From the NCBI GenBank assembly GCA_963825415.1, contig CAWGTD010000001.1, positions 1 through 64,000 of the forward strand: a stretch of DNA of 64,000 bases, read 5' to 3'. This DNA comes from BP-464 sp963825415. Lineage in GTDB: Bacteria > Actinomycetota > Thermoleophilia > Solirubrobacterales > Solirubrobacteraceae. The position numbers and the translations under genes are program-made. The notes under the pieces are model-generated. The model saw only the letters and a program-made list of their open reading frames with translations, was not told the DNA's origin and did no database searches. Positions 8,757-16,159 of the stretch are shown piece after piece. Position 1 is the first letter of the stretch. Every line of letters begins with the position of its first letter.

Positions 8757-9353
8757 ATGCCGAAGTCCACGACCACGGCCCCGCCGGACCCGCTGCGCCA
8801 GAGGATCCTCCAGACGGCGACCGAGCTATTCGGTCAGCAGGGCGTGGACTCGACGAGCATGCGCGAGATCGCCGACGCCCTCGGCATCACCAAGGCGGCG
8901 ATCTACTACCACTTCGAGAACAAGGATCAGCTCCACTACGAGATCCAGCTGAGCCTCATGGCCGGCGTCCTCGATCAGCTGCGCGCCGTCGCGGCGTCCG
9001 ACCTCGGCGCGGCCGAGAAGATCGAGCGTGTCGTCGCCGTCAACCTTCAGTCGATCGCCGAGAACCGCGGCGCGTTCACGGTGCTGCTGCGCGAAAGCGG
9101 CAACCTCGCTCTCCCCCATTGGGCTGCGCTCACGGAGATGCGCGACGAGTATCGGCACCTCGTCGAGGGCGTGATCGAGGAGGGCGTCAAGGCCAAGGCG
9201 TTCGCCGTCGACGACGTCGGCGTCGCCGCGCTGGCCCTGCTCGGGATGTGCAACTGGTCCTACACGTGGATCTCGCCCGGCGGGCGGATGCCCATCGACG
9301 CGATCGCGAAGCAGTTCGCCGGCATCTTCATCGCCGGCGTCCGCGCCGGCTGA
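8757..9353 (+). CDS. TetR/AcrR family repressor, KstR-like (candidate local regulator)
   Basis: A 198-aa TetR protein. The N-terminal helix-turn-helix runs from about residue 15 to 60 (ELFGQQGVDSTSMREIADA, then GITKAAIYYHFENKDQL). The C-terminal ligand domain has the MCNWSYTWISPGG segment typical of KstR/PaaR-like fatty-acid or acyl-CoA responsive repressors. An operator candidate touches its start codon, and related palindromes precede five neighbouring units, so it is the best candidate for their common repressor, probably released by an acyl-CoA (inference). Convergent with the next SDR gene, sharing a 16-bp palindrome over both stops. Confidence 0.9.
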   Translation: MPKSTTTAPPDPLRQRILQTATELFGQQGVDSTSMREIADALGITKAAIYYHFENKDQLHYEIQLSLMAGVLDQLRAVAASDLGAAEKIERVVAVNLQSIAENRGAFTVLLRESGNLALPHWAALTEMRDEYRHLVEGVIEEGVKAKAFAVDDVGVAALALLGMCNWSYTWISPGGRMPIDAIAKQFAGIFIAGVRAG

Positions 9354-9362
9354 GCTCAGCCG
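9347..9362. other. Perfect palindrome spanning two convergent stop codons
   Basis: CGGCTGAGCTCAGCCG contains the TGA of the TetR gene and the TGA of the convergent SDR gene. It could fold in either transcript as a short 3' hairpin, but no U-tract follows, so I do not call it a terminator. Confidence 0.4.
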
Positions 9363-10114
9363 CGCCCCACCAGCGGCATCTTCGTCGCCATGACCGTCAG
9401 CGACAGCACGTTGGCCTCCGTCGGGAGGCCCGCCATGTACACGACGGCGGCCGCCACGTCGGAAGCTTGCATCAGCGGCTCGGCGAGCCGCGAGCCGTCC
9501 GGCTGGAGCGCACCCTGGGCGATCGGCTGAGCGAGGTCGGTGCCGGCGTTGCCGATGTCGATTTGGCCGCAGGCGATGTCGAGCCGGCGCCCCTCCAGCG
9601 CGAGGCTCTTGGTCAGCCCGGTCACGGCGTGCTTGGTCGCCGTGTAGGCCGCCGCGTGCGGCCGCGGCACCTGGGCGGAGACCGAGCCGTTGTTGATGAT
9701 GCGCCCGCCGCGCGGGGTCTGGCGCCCCATCACCCGGAACGCCGCCTGGGCGCACAGGAAGACGCCGGTCAGGTTCGTGTCGACGACCGCGCGCCAGTCG
9801 GCGAGATCGAGATCTTCGATCGGGCCGCCCGCGCCGAAGATGCCGGCGTTGTTGAACAGCAGGTCCACGCGGCCGAACCGGTCGACGGCTGCGGTGAAGA
9901 GCGCCTCGACCTCTTGGAGGTCGGTGACGTCGGCCGGCACAACGGCGAGCGCGTCGGTCCCGCCGGCCAGGTTTGCCGTCTCCTCCAGCGCGTCGCGGCG
10001 GCGCCCGGCCAGCACGACGTTCCAGCCGTCGTCCCGCAGCGCGACCGTGACCTCGCGGCCGATGCCGGAGCCGGCGCCCGTGACGATCGCGACGCGGCTC
10101 AGTAGATCCCGCAC
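9356..10114 (-). CDS. SDR family oxidoreductase
   Basis: A 252-aa SDR starting at the GTG at 10114, which overlaps the 3' end of the IlvD-like gene by 16 nt; a longer frame to 10237 has no SDR-like extension. Motifs are TGAGSGIG (12-19), NNAG (about 90), the Ser region NNGSVSAQ and YTATK. The C-terminus ends with VMATKMPLVGRG rather than the usual PVDGG. It probably oxidises or reduces an intermediate of the dehydratase/hydratase pathway encoded upstream in the same operon. Confidence 0.85.
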   Translation of the reverse strand: MRDLLSRVAIVTGAGSGIGREVTVALRDDGWNVVLAGRRRDALEETANLAGGTDALAVVPADVTDLQEVEALFTAAVDRFGRVDLLFNNAGIFGAGGPIEDLDLADWRAVVDTNLTGVFLCAQAAFRVMGRQTPRGGRIINNGSVSAQVPRPHAAAYTATKHAVTGLTKSLALEGRRLDIACGQIDIGNAGTDLAQPIAQGALQPDGSRLAEPLMQASDVAAAVVYMAGLPTEANVLSLTVMATKMPLVGRG

Positions 10115-11826
10115 CGTGGCACCTCCGCCCCGCGGCGACCGACCAGGAAGTCGAAGTCGGCGCCGCGGTCGGCCTGCTGAACGTGACGCACGTAGAGCTC
10201 TTCGTAGCCCGAGGCCACGCTGGTGGGTGGCGACCACGCCTGCTGCCGGGCCGCAAGCTCGGCCGCCGGAAGGTCGAGCGAGAGGATGCCCTCCTCGACG
10301 TCGAGCACCACCGGATCGCCGTCGCGCACCAGCGCGAGCGGGCCGCCGATCGCGGACTCGGGCGCGACGTGGAGCACGATCGTCCCGAACGCCGTCCCAC
10401 TCATCCGCGCGTCGGAGATGCGCACGACATCGTCGATCCCGCGCTCGAGCAGGCGCGCGGGGATCGGCATCTTGGCCACCTCGGGCATGCCGGGGTAGCC
10501 GCGCGGCCCGACGTCGCGCAGGACCATCACCGAGTCCTCGTCGAGCGGCAGGGCCGGGTCCTCGATCCGGCGGCGCAGGTCCTCGGGCCCCGAGAAGACG
10601 ACGGCGGGCCCGCGGTGGCGCAGGAGCCGCGGTGAGGCGGCGGCCGCCTTGATGATGGCCCCGTCCGGAGCCAGGTTGCCGCGCAGCACCCGGATCCCGC
10701 CCCGTTCCTGGAGGGGCTCGTCGAGCGTCCTGATGACCTCGCGATTCCAGCAGCCCGCGTCGGCGTTGTTCTCGGTGAGCGTCGCGCCGGTCACGGTGAG
10801 AGCCCCGCCGTGCAGCAGCGGCTCGAGCTCGCGCAGCACGGCCGGCATGCCGCCCGCGTCGTCGAGCTCTTCCATGAGGAATCGCCCGGCCGGCATCAGG
10901 TCCACGAGCAGCGGCACCCGCCGGGCGATGTCGTCGAAGTCCTGCAGGTTCAGTTCGACGCCGATCCGGCCGGCGATGGCCAGGAGGTGGATCACGGCGT
11001 TGGTCGAGCCGCCGATGCCGGCGTTGGCGACGATCGCGTTCTCGAACGCCTCGCGGGTCAGCAGGCGCGACAGGCGCAGGTCCTCGTGGACCAGGTCGAC
11101 GGCGCGGCGGCCCGCGGCCTGGGCCAGTGCGCGGCGCCGGGAGTCCACCGCCGGAATCGCGGCGTTGTGCGGGAGCGCGACGCCCAGCGCCTCGACGAGC
11201 GCCGCCATGGTCGAGGCGGTGCCCATCGAGTTGCAGGAGCCGACCGAGCGGCTCAGGCCGGCCTCGAGATCCTCGAGGTCCTCGATGCGGCGCCGGCCGC
11301 AGGAGACGTCGTCGACGAGCCGATAGACGCTCTTGCCCGAGCCCATCACCGCTCCGCGGTAGCGCCCGCCGAGCATCGGCCCGCCCGAGACCACGATCGT
11401 CGGCAGGTCGCAGCTCGCGGCACCCATCAGCAGCGCCGGCGTCGTCTTGTCACACCCGCACATGAGCACGACGCCGTCGATCGGATGGCCGCGGATCGAC
11501 TCCTCGACCTCCATGCTGACCAGGTTGCGGAAGAGCATCGCCGTCGGGCGCAGCAGGCTCTCGCCGAGCGACATCACCGGGAACTCGACCGGGTAGCCGC
11601 CCGCTTCCAGCACGCCGCGCCGCACGCGGTCGGCCAGCTCTCGCAGGTGGACGTTGCACGGCGTCAGCTCCGACCACGTGTTGCAGATCCCGATGACCGG
11701 CCGGCCGTCCAGCATGTCGCCGGGCGCGCCGTCCTTGCGCTGCCACGATCGGTGGATCAGGCGACCGAGGAGGTCGTCGGCGCCGAACCACGCCTGGGAC
11801 CGCAGCGGCCGGCCGTCCTTGCTCAC
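10099..11826 (-). CDS. IlvD/Edd family dehydratase (sugar-acid dehydratase type)
   Basis: A 575-aa Fe-S dehydratase starting at the GTG at 11826, which forms GTGA with the previous stop. Family signatures are ICNTWSELTPCN, the cluster Cys in CGCDKTTPALLMG, GSCNSMGTASTM, and SDARMSGTAFG with HVAPE near the C-terminus. NTWSEL with CGCDKT is closer to aldonate dehydratases (arabinonate, xylonate) than to the branched-chain enzyme, so it probably makes a 2-keto-3-deoxy acid. The neighbours (MhpD-like hydratase, SDR) fit a non-phosphorylated sugar-acid or hydroxy-acid route. The exact substrate is unknown. Confidence 0.87.
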   Translation of the reverse strand: MSKDGRPLRSQAWFGADDLLGRLIHRSWQRKDGAPGDMLDGRPVIGICNTWSELTPCNVHLRELADRVRRGVLEAGGYPVEFPVMSLGESLLRPTAMLFRNLVSMEVEESIRGHPIDGVVLMCGCDKTTPALLMGAASCDLPTIVVSGGPMLGGRYRGAVMGSGKSVYRLVDDVSCGRRRIEDLEDLEAGLSRSVGSCNSMGTASTMAALVEALGVALPHNAAIPAVDSRRRALAQAAGRRAVDLVHEDLRLSRLLTREAFENAIVANAGIGGSTNAVIHLLAIAGRIGVELNLQDFDDIARRVPLLVDLMPAGRFLMEELDDAGGMPAVLRELEPLLHGGALTVTGATLTENNADAGCWNREVIRTLDEPLQERGGIRVLRGNLAPDGAIIKAAAASPRLLRHRGPAVVFSGPEDLRRRIEDPALPLDEDSVMVLRDVGPRGYPGMPEVAKMPIPARLLERGIDDVVRISDARMSGTAFGTIVLHVAPESAIGGPLALVRDGDPVVLDVEEGILSLDLPAAELAARQQAWSPPTSVASGYEELYVRHVQQADRGADFDFLVGRRGAEVPRCGIY

Positions 11827-12545
11827 GGCGCGACCTCCAGCGAGAGCGACCCCAGGTCGCCGAAGTCGAACGTCCAGCTTCCCGTCGCCAGGGGAACCGG
11901 CGGAGTCAGCGACCCGGTCGCCACGAACGCCGGGCGCCCTTCCGGGACGGCGGCCAGATGTTCCTCGACCAGCCACAGTCGCGCCTCGGCGTCGCCGACG
12001 GGCCCCGCCCCGTCCGCGACCTGGTCACCGTCGCGACGGACCACCGCATGCACGACGCCGTCGGTCGGGGCGCCGTCGCGCGGCTCGCCGAGGAGCATCC
12101 ATCCCTGGCAGCCGTAGTCGGCGTGGGCGTGCGCCAGGGTGATCGCCCACGCGAAGCGGGAGTCGGCGACCTCCACGCAGGCCACGGGACGGGCCTCGCC
12201 GGCCTCGACCCACAGCCCGATCTCGGCTTCGACCAGCGGGGCCACGAGCTCGCCCAGCGACAGACGCGCGCCGTCGGCGAGCAGGGTGGCCGTCAGCAGC
12301 GGCGCCGCGAACGGGTGGTCGAGGCCGAGCCGGGCCTGGGCGGCTGCGTCCGTGGCGCCGATCTTGGCCCCCGCGGGCGTCGCGCCCGCTGCGAGGAGCT
12401 CGTCGTAGAGCCCACGGCCGACCCGCATGCCGAGCTCGACGGTCAGCCCGGGGAAGCGCTCGGCATCCAGTGCCGTGGCGGTGCGGCGGGCCTCGGCCAG
12501 AGCGGCCGCGATCGCTGTCTCCTCGGAGGAAAGCTGTATGGGCAT
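11823..12545 (-). CDS. 2-keto-4-pentenoate hydratase-like (MhpD/DmpH/FAH-like) protein
   Basis: A 240-aa protein of the hydratase/decarboxylase family: GAKIGATDAAAQARLG matches the conserved G-x-K-x-G region, and AEIGLWVE carries the acidic metal ligands. The family adds water to 2-oxo-4-enoates or decarboxylates 2-oxo-3-enoates with Mg2+. First gene of a three-gene operon; the downstream dehydratase starts inside its stop (GTGA). It faces an SDR gene across 35 bp that hold a TetR-type operator (site D). Confidence 0.75.
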   Translation of the reverse strand: MPIQLSSEETAIAAALAEARRTATALDAERFPGLTVELGMRVGRGLYDELLAAGATPAGAKIGATDAAAQARLGLDHPFAAPLLTATLLADGARLSLGELVAPLVEAEIGLWVEAGEARPVACVEVADSRFAWAITLAHAHADYGCQGWMLLGEPRDGAPTDGVVHAVVRRDGDQVADGAGPVGDAEARLWLVEEHLAAVPEGRPAFVATGSLTPPVPLATGSWTFDFGDLGSLSLEVAP

Positions 12546-12550
12546 CGGCG

Positions 12551-12578
12551 TGACTGACCGTTCGGTAAGATGAGCATA
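12551..12578. promoter_or_regulatory. Divergent promoter region with TetR-type operator (site D)
   Basis: TGACTGACCGTTCGGTAA (12551-12568) matches TTACCGACCGGTCGGTAA at 15 of 18 positions. For the minus-strand operon a -10 TATGCT (12578-12573) precedes it; for the plus-strand SDR a TAAGAT (12566-12571) lies 9 nt before the GTG at 12581. One bound dimer could silence both directions. Confidence 0.6.
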
Positions 12579-12580
12579 TC

Positions 12581-13369
12581 GTGTCCCTCGCGGTGCCGCG
12601 CAAGAGCGTCCTCGACCAGTTCCGCCTGGACGGGAAGGTCGCGGTCGTGACGGGCGCCTCCACCGGGCTCGGGGTCGCCTTCGCGCTTGCGCTGGCCGAG
12701 GCCGGTGCCGACGTCGTGCTGGCGGCGCGGCGCGCCGAGCTGCTGGAGGACACCAGCGACCAGGTGGCCCAGCTGGGCCGCCAGGCGCTGCCCGTCCCCA
12801 CCGACGTCGCCGACCCCGAGGCCTGCACCGCCGTCGTCGAGGCCACGATCGAGCGCTTCGGCCGGGTCGACGTGCTGGTCAACAACGCCGGTACGGCCGA
12901 CGCCGTGCCGGCGCTGGTCGAGTCGCCCGAGGAGTTCCGCCGGGTCATCGACGTCAACCTCAACGGCGCGTTCTGGATGGCACAGGCGTGCGCGCGCGTG
13001 ATGGAGGCGGGGTCCTCGATCGTGAACGTCTCCAGCGTGCTGGGCATCAGCCGCAGCGAGCTCCCGAGCGCCGCGTACTCGGCGAGCAAGGCGGGGCTCA
13101 TCGGGCTGACCCGCGACCTGGCGGCCCAGTGGGCGCAGCGCCGCGGCATCCGGGTCAACGCGCTCGCGCCCGCGTTCTTCGCCACCGACCTGACCGGGCC
13201 GCTGCTCGCCGACGAGCAGCTGCACGAGTCGATCCTCGACCGCACGCCGATGCACCGTCTGGGCCACCCCGAGGAACTGTGCGGAGCTCTGCTGTTCCTG
13301 GCTTCCGACGCCGGGTCCTACGTGACCGGCACGACGCTGCCGGTCGACGGCGGCTGGAGCATGGTCTAG
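12581..13369 (+). CDS. SDR family oxidoreductase
   Basis: A 262-aa classical SDR with a GTG start: TGASTGLG (24-31), NNAG (about 102), NVSSVLG, YSASK, and TTLPVDGGWSM at the end. Probably a 3-oxo/3-hydroxy acid or sugar-type dehydrogenase; the substrate cannot be read. Likely leaderless or nearly so, with the operator 12 bp upstream. Its TAG stop shares the tetranucleotide CTAG with the stop of the convergent E1 beta gene. Confidence 0.88.
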   Translation: MSLAVPRKSVLDQFRLDGKVAVVTGASTGLGVAFALALAEAGADVVLAARRAELLEDTSDQVAQLGRQALPVPTDVADPEACTAVVEATIERFGRVDVLVNNAGTADAVPALVESPEEFRRVIDVNLNGAFWMAQACARVMEAGSSIVNVSSVLGISRSELPSAAYSASKAGLIGLTRDLAAQWAQRRGIRVNALAPAFFATDLTGPLLADEQLHESILDRTPMHRLGHPEELCGALLFLASDAGSYVTGTTLPVDGGWSMV

Positions 13370-14343
13370 GCCAGCGCGGTCCGCGCGGCGCCGACGACGT
13401 CCTCGACCTGGGGGAAGTACCAGCGCTCCAGCGCGCTGGGAAACGGGACCGGGGCGAACGGAGCGCCGACCCGTTGCACCGGAGCGCGGAGCAGGCCGAA
13501 GCCCGGACCGGCGGCCAGCGCCGCCACCTCGGCCCCGGGCCCGAACGCGGTCACCGCGTCGTGCACGACGACCAGTCGCCCGGTCTTGGCCAACGAGGCC
13601 AGCAAGGTGCCCTCGTCGAGGGGGCTCAGCGTGCGCAGGTCGACGACCTCGGCCGAGACCCCGTCGTCGTCCGCGAGCGAGCCGGCGGCGTCGAGCGCGC
13701 GGGGAACCGCCGCGCCCCACGCGACGATGGTCACGTCGGTGCCCTCGCGCACCACCGAAGCCTTGCCGATCGGCACGGCGGCATCGCCATCGGGCACCTC
13801 GCCGCGGCGGCCCCACAGGGCCAGGCTCTCCACCACGACCACGGGGTTGGGATCGCGGATTGCGGCCAGCAGCAGGCCCTTGGCGTCCGCGGGGTTCGAC
13901 GGCCAGACGACCTTCAGACCCGGGACGTGGGCCACCCAGGCCTCGAGGCTCTGGCCGTGCTGTGGCCCGGTGCCGCGCCCGGCGCCGCACATGGTCCGGA
14001 TCACCAGCGGCGCGCTGAACTCGCCGGCCGAGATCGACGCGACCTTGGCCGCGTGGTTGACCAACTGGTCGGACGCCAGCGTCAGGAAGTCCATGAACAT
14101 GATCTCGAGCACCGGGCGCAGGCCGGTCATCGCCGCGCCGGTGGCGAGCCCGACGAGGATCTGCTCGCTGATCGGCGTGTCGCGGACGCGCGCGGGGCCG
14201 TAGGCCTCGAGCAGCCCCTTCGTGGCGACATAGACGCCGCCGGCGCGCGCCACGTCCTCGCCGAGCACCACGACGGTCGGGTCGCGCTCCATCTCCTCGT
14301 GCAGCGCGTCGTTGATCGCCTGCCAGTACTTGCGCTCGGCCAT
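13366..14343 (-). CDS. TPP-dependent 2-oxoacid/acetoin dehydrogenase E1 beta subunit
   Basis: A 325-aa transketolase-like E1 beta: VVVLGEDVARAGGVY with the TPP-activating Glu, the DTPISEQ motif, and a C-terminal transketolase domain (TIVAWGAAV, GRLVVVHDAV). With the alpha subunit (stop 3 bp upstream) it forms the alpha2beta2 E1 that decarboxylates a 2-oxo acid or cleaves an acetoin-like diketone and reductively acylates a lipoyl group. It is the last gene of an operon that also holds a stand-alone lipoyl domain, but no E2 acyltransferase or E3 is in the window. Confidence 0.9.
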   Translation of the reverse strand: MAERKYWQAINDALHEEMERDPTVVVLGEDVARAGGVYVATKGLLEAYGPARVRDTPISEQILVGLATGAAMTGLRPVLEIMFMDFLTLASDQLVNHAAKVASISAGEFSAPLVIRTMCGAGRGTGPQHGQSLEAWVAHVPGLKVVWPSNPADAKGLLLAAIRDPNPVVVVESLALWGRRGEVPDGDAAVPIGKASVVREGTDVTIVAWGAAVPRALDAAGSLADDDGVSAEVVDLRTLSPLDEGTLLASLAKTGRLVVVHDAVTAFGPGAEVAALAAGPGFGLLRAPVQRVGAPFAPVPFPSALERWYFPQVEDVVGAARTALA

Positions 14344-14346
14344 GGC

Positions 14347-15294
14347 TCAGGCGTAGACGTCCTCGAGGATCTGCTCCGGCCGCGCAGCCTGCCCGGCGCG
14401 GGCACGCTCGAGCGCCACGTCGATCTGGCCGTGTGCCTCCTCCGCCAGCCGCGTGAGCTCCTCGGCGCCCACCTGGGGCTCGAGCGTGCCCCGCAGCACC
14501 ACGATCGGGTCGCGCGCGCGCCACTCCTCGACCTCGCCGGCGTCGCGATAGCTCTCGGGATCGCCGACGTAGTGCCCGCTCCACCGGTACGTCGCCGCCT
14601 CGATCAGGGTCGGGCCGTCGCCGGCACGGGCGCGGTCGACGGCCTCCGTCGCCACGGCATGCACCGCCAGGACGTCGTTGCCGTCGACGGGCACCGCGGG
14701 GATCCCGTGAGCAGCGGCGTAGTCGACGACGCGGGCGCTGAGGTGCAGGCTGACGTGGGTGAGCTCGGCGTACTGGTTGTTCTCGCAGCACAGCACGAGC
14801 GGGAGGCGCCACAGAGCCGCGATGTTCAGCGCCTCGTGCAGCGTCCCCTCTGCCGCGGCGCCCTCTCCGAAGAACGCCACCGCCACCCGGTCCTCGCCGA
14901 GGACCTGGGCCGAGAACGCGGCTCCGACAGCCATCCCGAGGCTGCCTCCGACGATCGCCGTCGCGCCCAGGATCCCGCTGGACGGGTCGGCGATGTGCAT
15001 CGAGCCGGCCCGACCGCGGCAGTAGCCGGCGTCCAACCCGAAGAGCTCGGCGAACATCCGCTCGGGGTCCCCACCCTTGGCCAGGCAATGGCCGTGGCCG
15101 CGGTGGGTCGTCGTGATGTGGTCGTCGCGCCGCAGGGCGCCGCAGACGCCGGCGGCGACGGCCTCCTGGCCGAGCGAGAGGTGCAGATTGCCCTCGAGCT
15201 TGGCCTGTCGCACGAGGCTCTCCCCCGCCTGCTCGAAGGCCCGGACGACGCACATCGTGCGGTAGAGCTCCAGCTGACGCGCGACGTCGGTCAC
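14347..15294 (-). CDS. TPP-dependent dehydrogenase E1 alpha subunit
   Basis: A 315-aa E1 alpha: LYRTMCVVRAFEQ near the N-terminus, HITTTHRGHGH, and the TPP/Mg motif FGEGAAAEGTLHEALN ... CENNQYAE (a GDG-N variant reading GEG). I use the GTG at 15294, which overlaps the previous stop (GTGA); longer frames invade the MaoC-like gene. In the family the substrate is pyruvate, branched 2-oxoacids or acetoin. The neighbours (CoA ligase, acyl-CoA dehydrogenase, MaoC-like pair) suggest it processes a product of a beta-oxidation-like route. Confidence 0.9.
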   Translation of the reverse strand: MTDVARQLELYRTMCVVRAFEQAGESLVRQAKLEGNLHLSLGQEAVAAGVCGALRRDDHITTTHRGHGHCLAKGGDPERMFAELFGLDAGYCRGRAGSMHIADPSSGILGATAIVGGSLGMAVGAAFSAQVLGEDRVAVAFFGEGAAAEGTLHEALNIAALWRLPLVLCCENNQYAELTHVSLHLSARVVDYAAAHGIPAVPVDGNDVLAVHAVATEAVDRARAGDGPTLIEAATYRWSGHYVGDPESYRDAGEVEEWRARDPIVVLRGTLEPQVGAEELTRLAEEAHGQIDVALERARAGQAARPEQILEDVYA

Positions 15295-15701
15295 GGCCCC
15301 AGCACCACGGTCGACCATCCGTTCACGCACAGCTCGTCGCGCTGGTTTCGCTCCTCGAGGGCGAGCTCGACCTCGAGTCCGCCGTCGCGCTCGGCGACGG
15401 CGGTGACCTCACCCGTCACCGTCAGCTCGTCGCCCGGGACGGCCGGCCCGCGGTTCTGCCAGCCGAAGCGCCGCACGCGCACAGGCCCGAACGCGGCGCG
15501 CACGGCCTCGAGCAGGAAGCAGGCGTGCAGGTGCGATTGGACCAGGACGTCGGGGTAGCCCTCCGATTCCGCGTACGGCCGGTCGTAATGGATCCGGTGG
15601 GCGTTCCACGTCGCGGCGCTGAAGAGGAAGAGCTGCGCGCGGCTGGGAGCGCGGACGAGCGGTTCGAGGCGATCGCCGACAGCGGGGCGCACGGCGGTCA
15701 T
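15291..15701 (-). CDS. MaoC-like hot-dog dehydratase, C-terminal type
   Basis: A 136-aa single hot-dog domain with SAATWNAHRIHYDRPYAESEGYPDVLVQ, the region that holds the hydratase residues in R-specific enoyl-CoA hydratases and HTD2-type dehydratases (here N-x-H-R-I-H-Y-D), and PAVPGDELTVTGEV. It overlaps the next-upstream small gene by ATGA and the downstream E1 alpha by GTGA. It probably forms a heterodimer with the 153-aa partner encoded just upstream. The longer frame to 15986 is out-of-frame reading of that partner. Confidence 0.8.
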   Translation of the reverse strand: MTAVRPAVGDRLEPLVRAPSRAQLFLFSAATWNAHRIHYDRPYAESEGYPDVLVQSHLHACFLLEAVRAAFGPVRVRRFGWQNRGPAVPGDELTVTGEVTAVAERDGGLEVELALEERNQRDELCVNGWSTVVLGP

Positions 15702-16159
15702 CGGCCGATCAGCGTCTCGCGGCACGTCAGCAGGTCGCGGCCGTCGGCGCCGCGGAACACCGTGACGATCTCCATGAGCAGCAGCGCCCCGCCGCCGCCG
15801 GCCTTCAGGTCCACGCGGTCGAGGGCGGGCACCGCGGTGAACTCCTCGTCGTAGGCCGGCGCGTCGTGGAACTCGAGGTCCTGGCCGCCGCCCATCAGCC
15901 GCAGGCCCTCCAGCGGCAGCCACGCTTCGCGCCCGACCCCGGTCCCGTCCTCGCGCAGATCGTCGAGCGGCGGGCCCGACTCCCACTCCAGCGTGCTCGA
16001 CAGCATCAGCGCCGGAACGCCGGGCTCCTGGCCGTCCCCCGCCGCCACCGCGAACCGCCGCGCGTCGCGTGCCGAGATGCTGCCGCGGACCTCGGGACCC
16101 GCCTGGCCCACCAATGGCATGAGGCGGGCGTGGGCGGTCTCGACCCGGTCGTCGGTCAT
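15698..16159 (-). CDS. MaoC-like (FAS1-type dehydratase N-terminal) protein
   Basis: A 153-aa hot-dog partner protein: the start region resembles N-terminal MaoC domains (ISARDARRFAVAAGD, then PALMLSSTLEWE, LEGLRLMGGGQDLEFHDAP and TVFRGADGRDLLTCRET). This half normally binds substrate while the other half carries the catalytic Asp-His. The ATG at 16159 overlaps the CoA ligase stop (ATGA), so ligase, both MaoC halves and E1 alpha are all translationally chained. Confidence 0.75.
   Translation of the reverse strand: MTDDRVETAHARLMPLVGQAGPEVRGSISARDARRFAVAAGDGQEPGVPALMLSSTLEWESGPPLDDLREDGTGVGREAWLPLEGLRLMGGGQDLEFHDAPAYDEEFTAVPALDRVDLKAGGGGALLLMEIVTVFRGADGRDLLTCRETLIGR

Noticed and set aside
9119..10105. 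A 328-codon plus-strand frame running from the TetR gene into the SDR gene
   Set aside because: Low-complexity Arg-rich translation, out of frame with the TetR gene and antisense to the SDR gene.
12988..15558. An 856-codon plus-strand frame across E1 alpha and E1 beta
   Set aside because: Antisense shadow of well-recognised genes; no motif in its translation.
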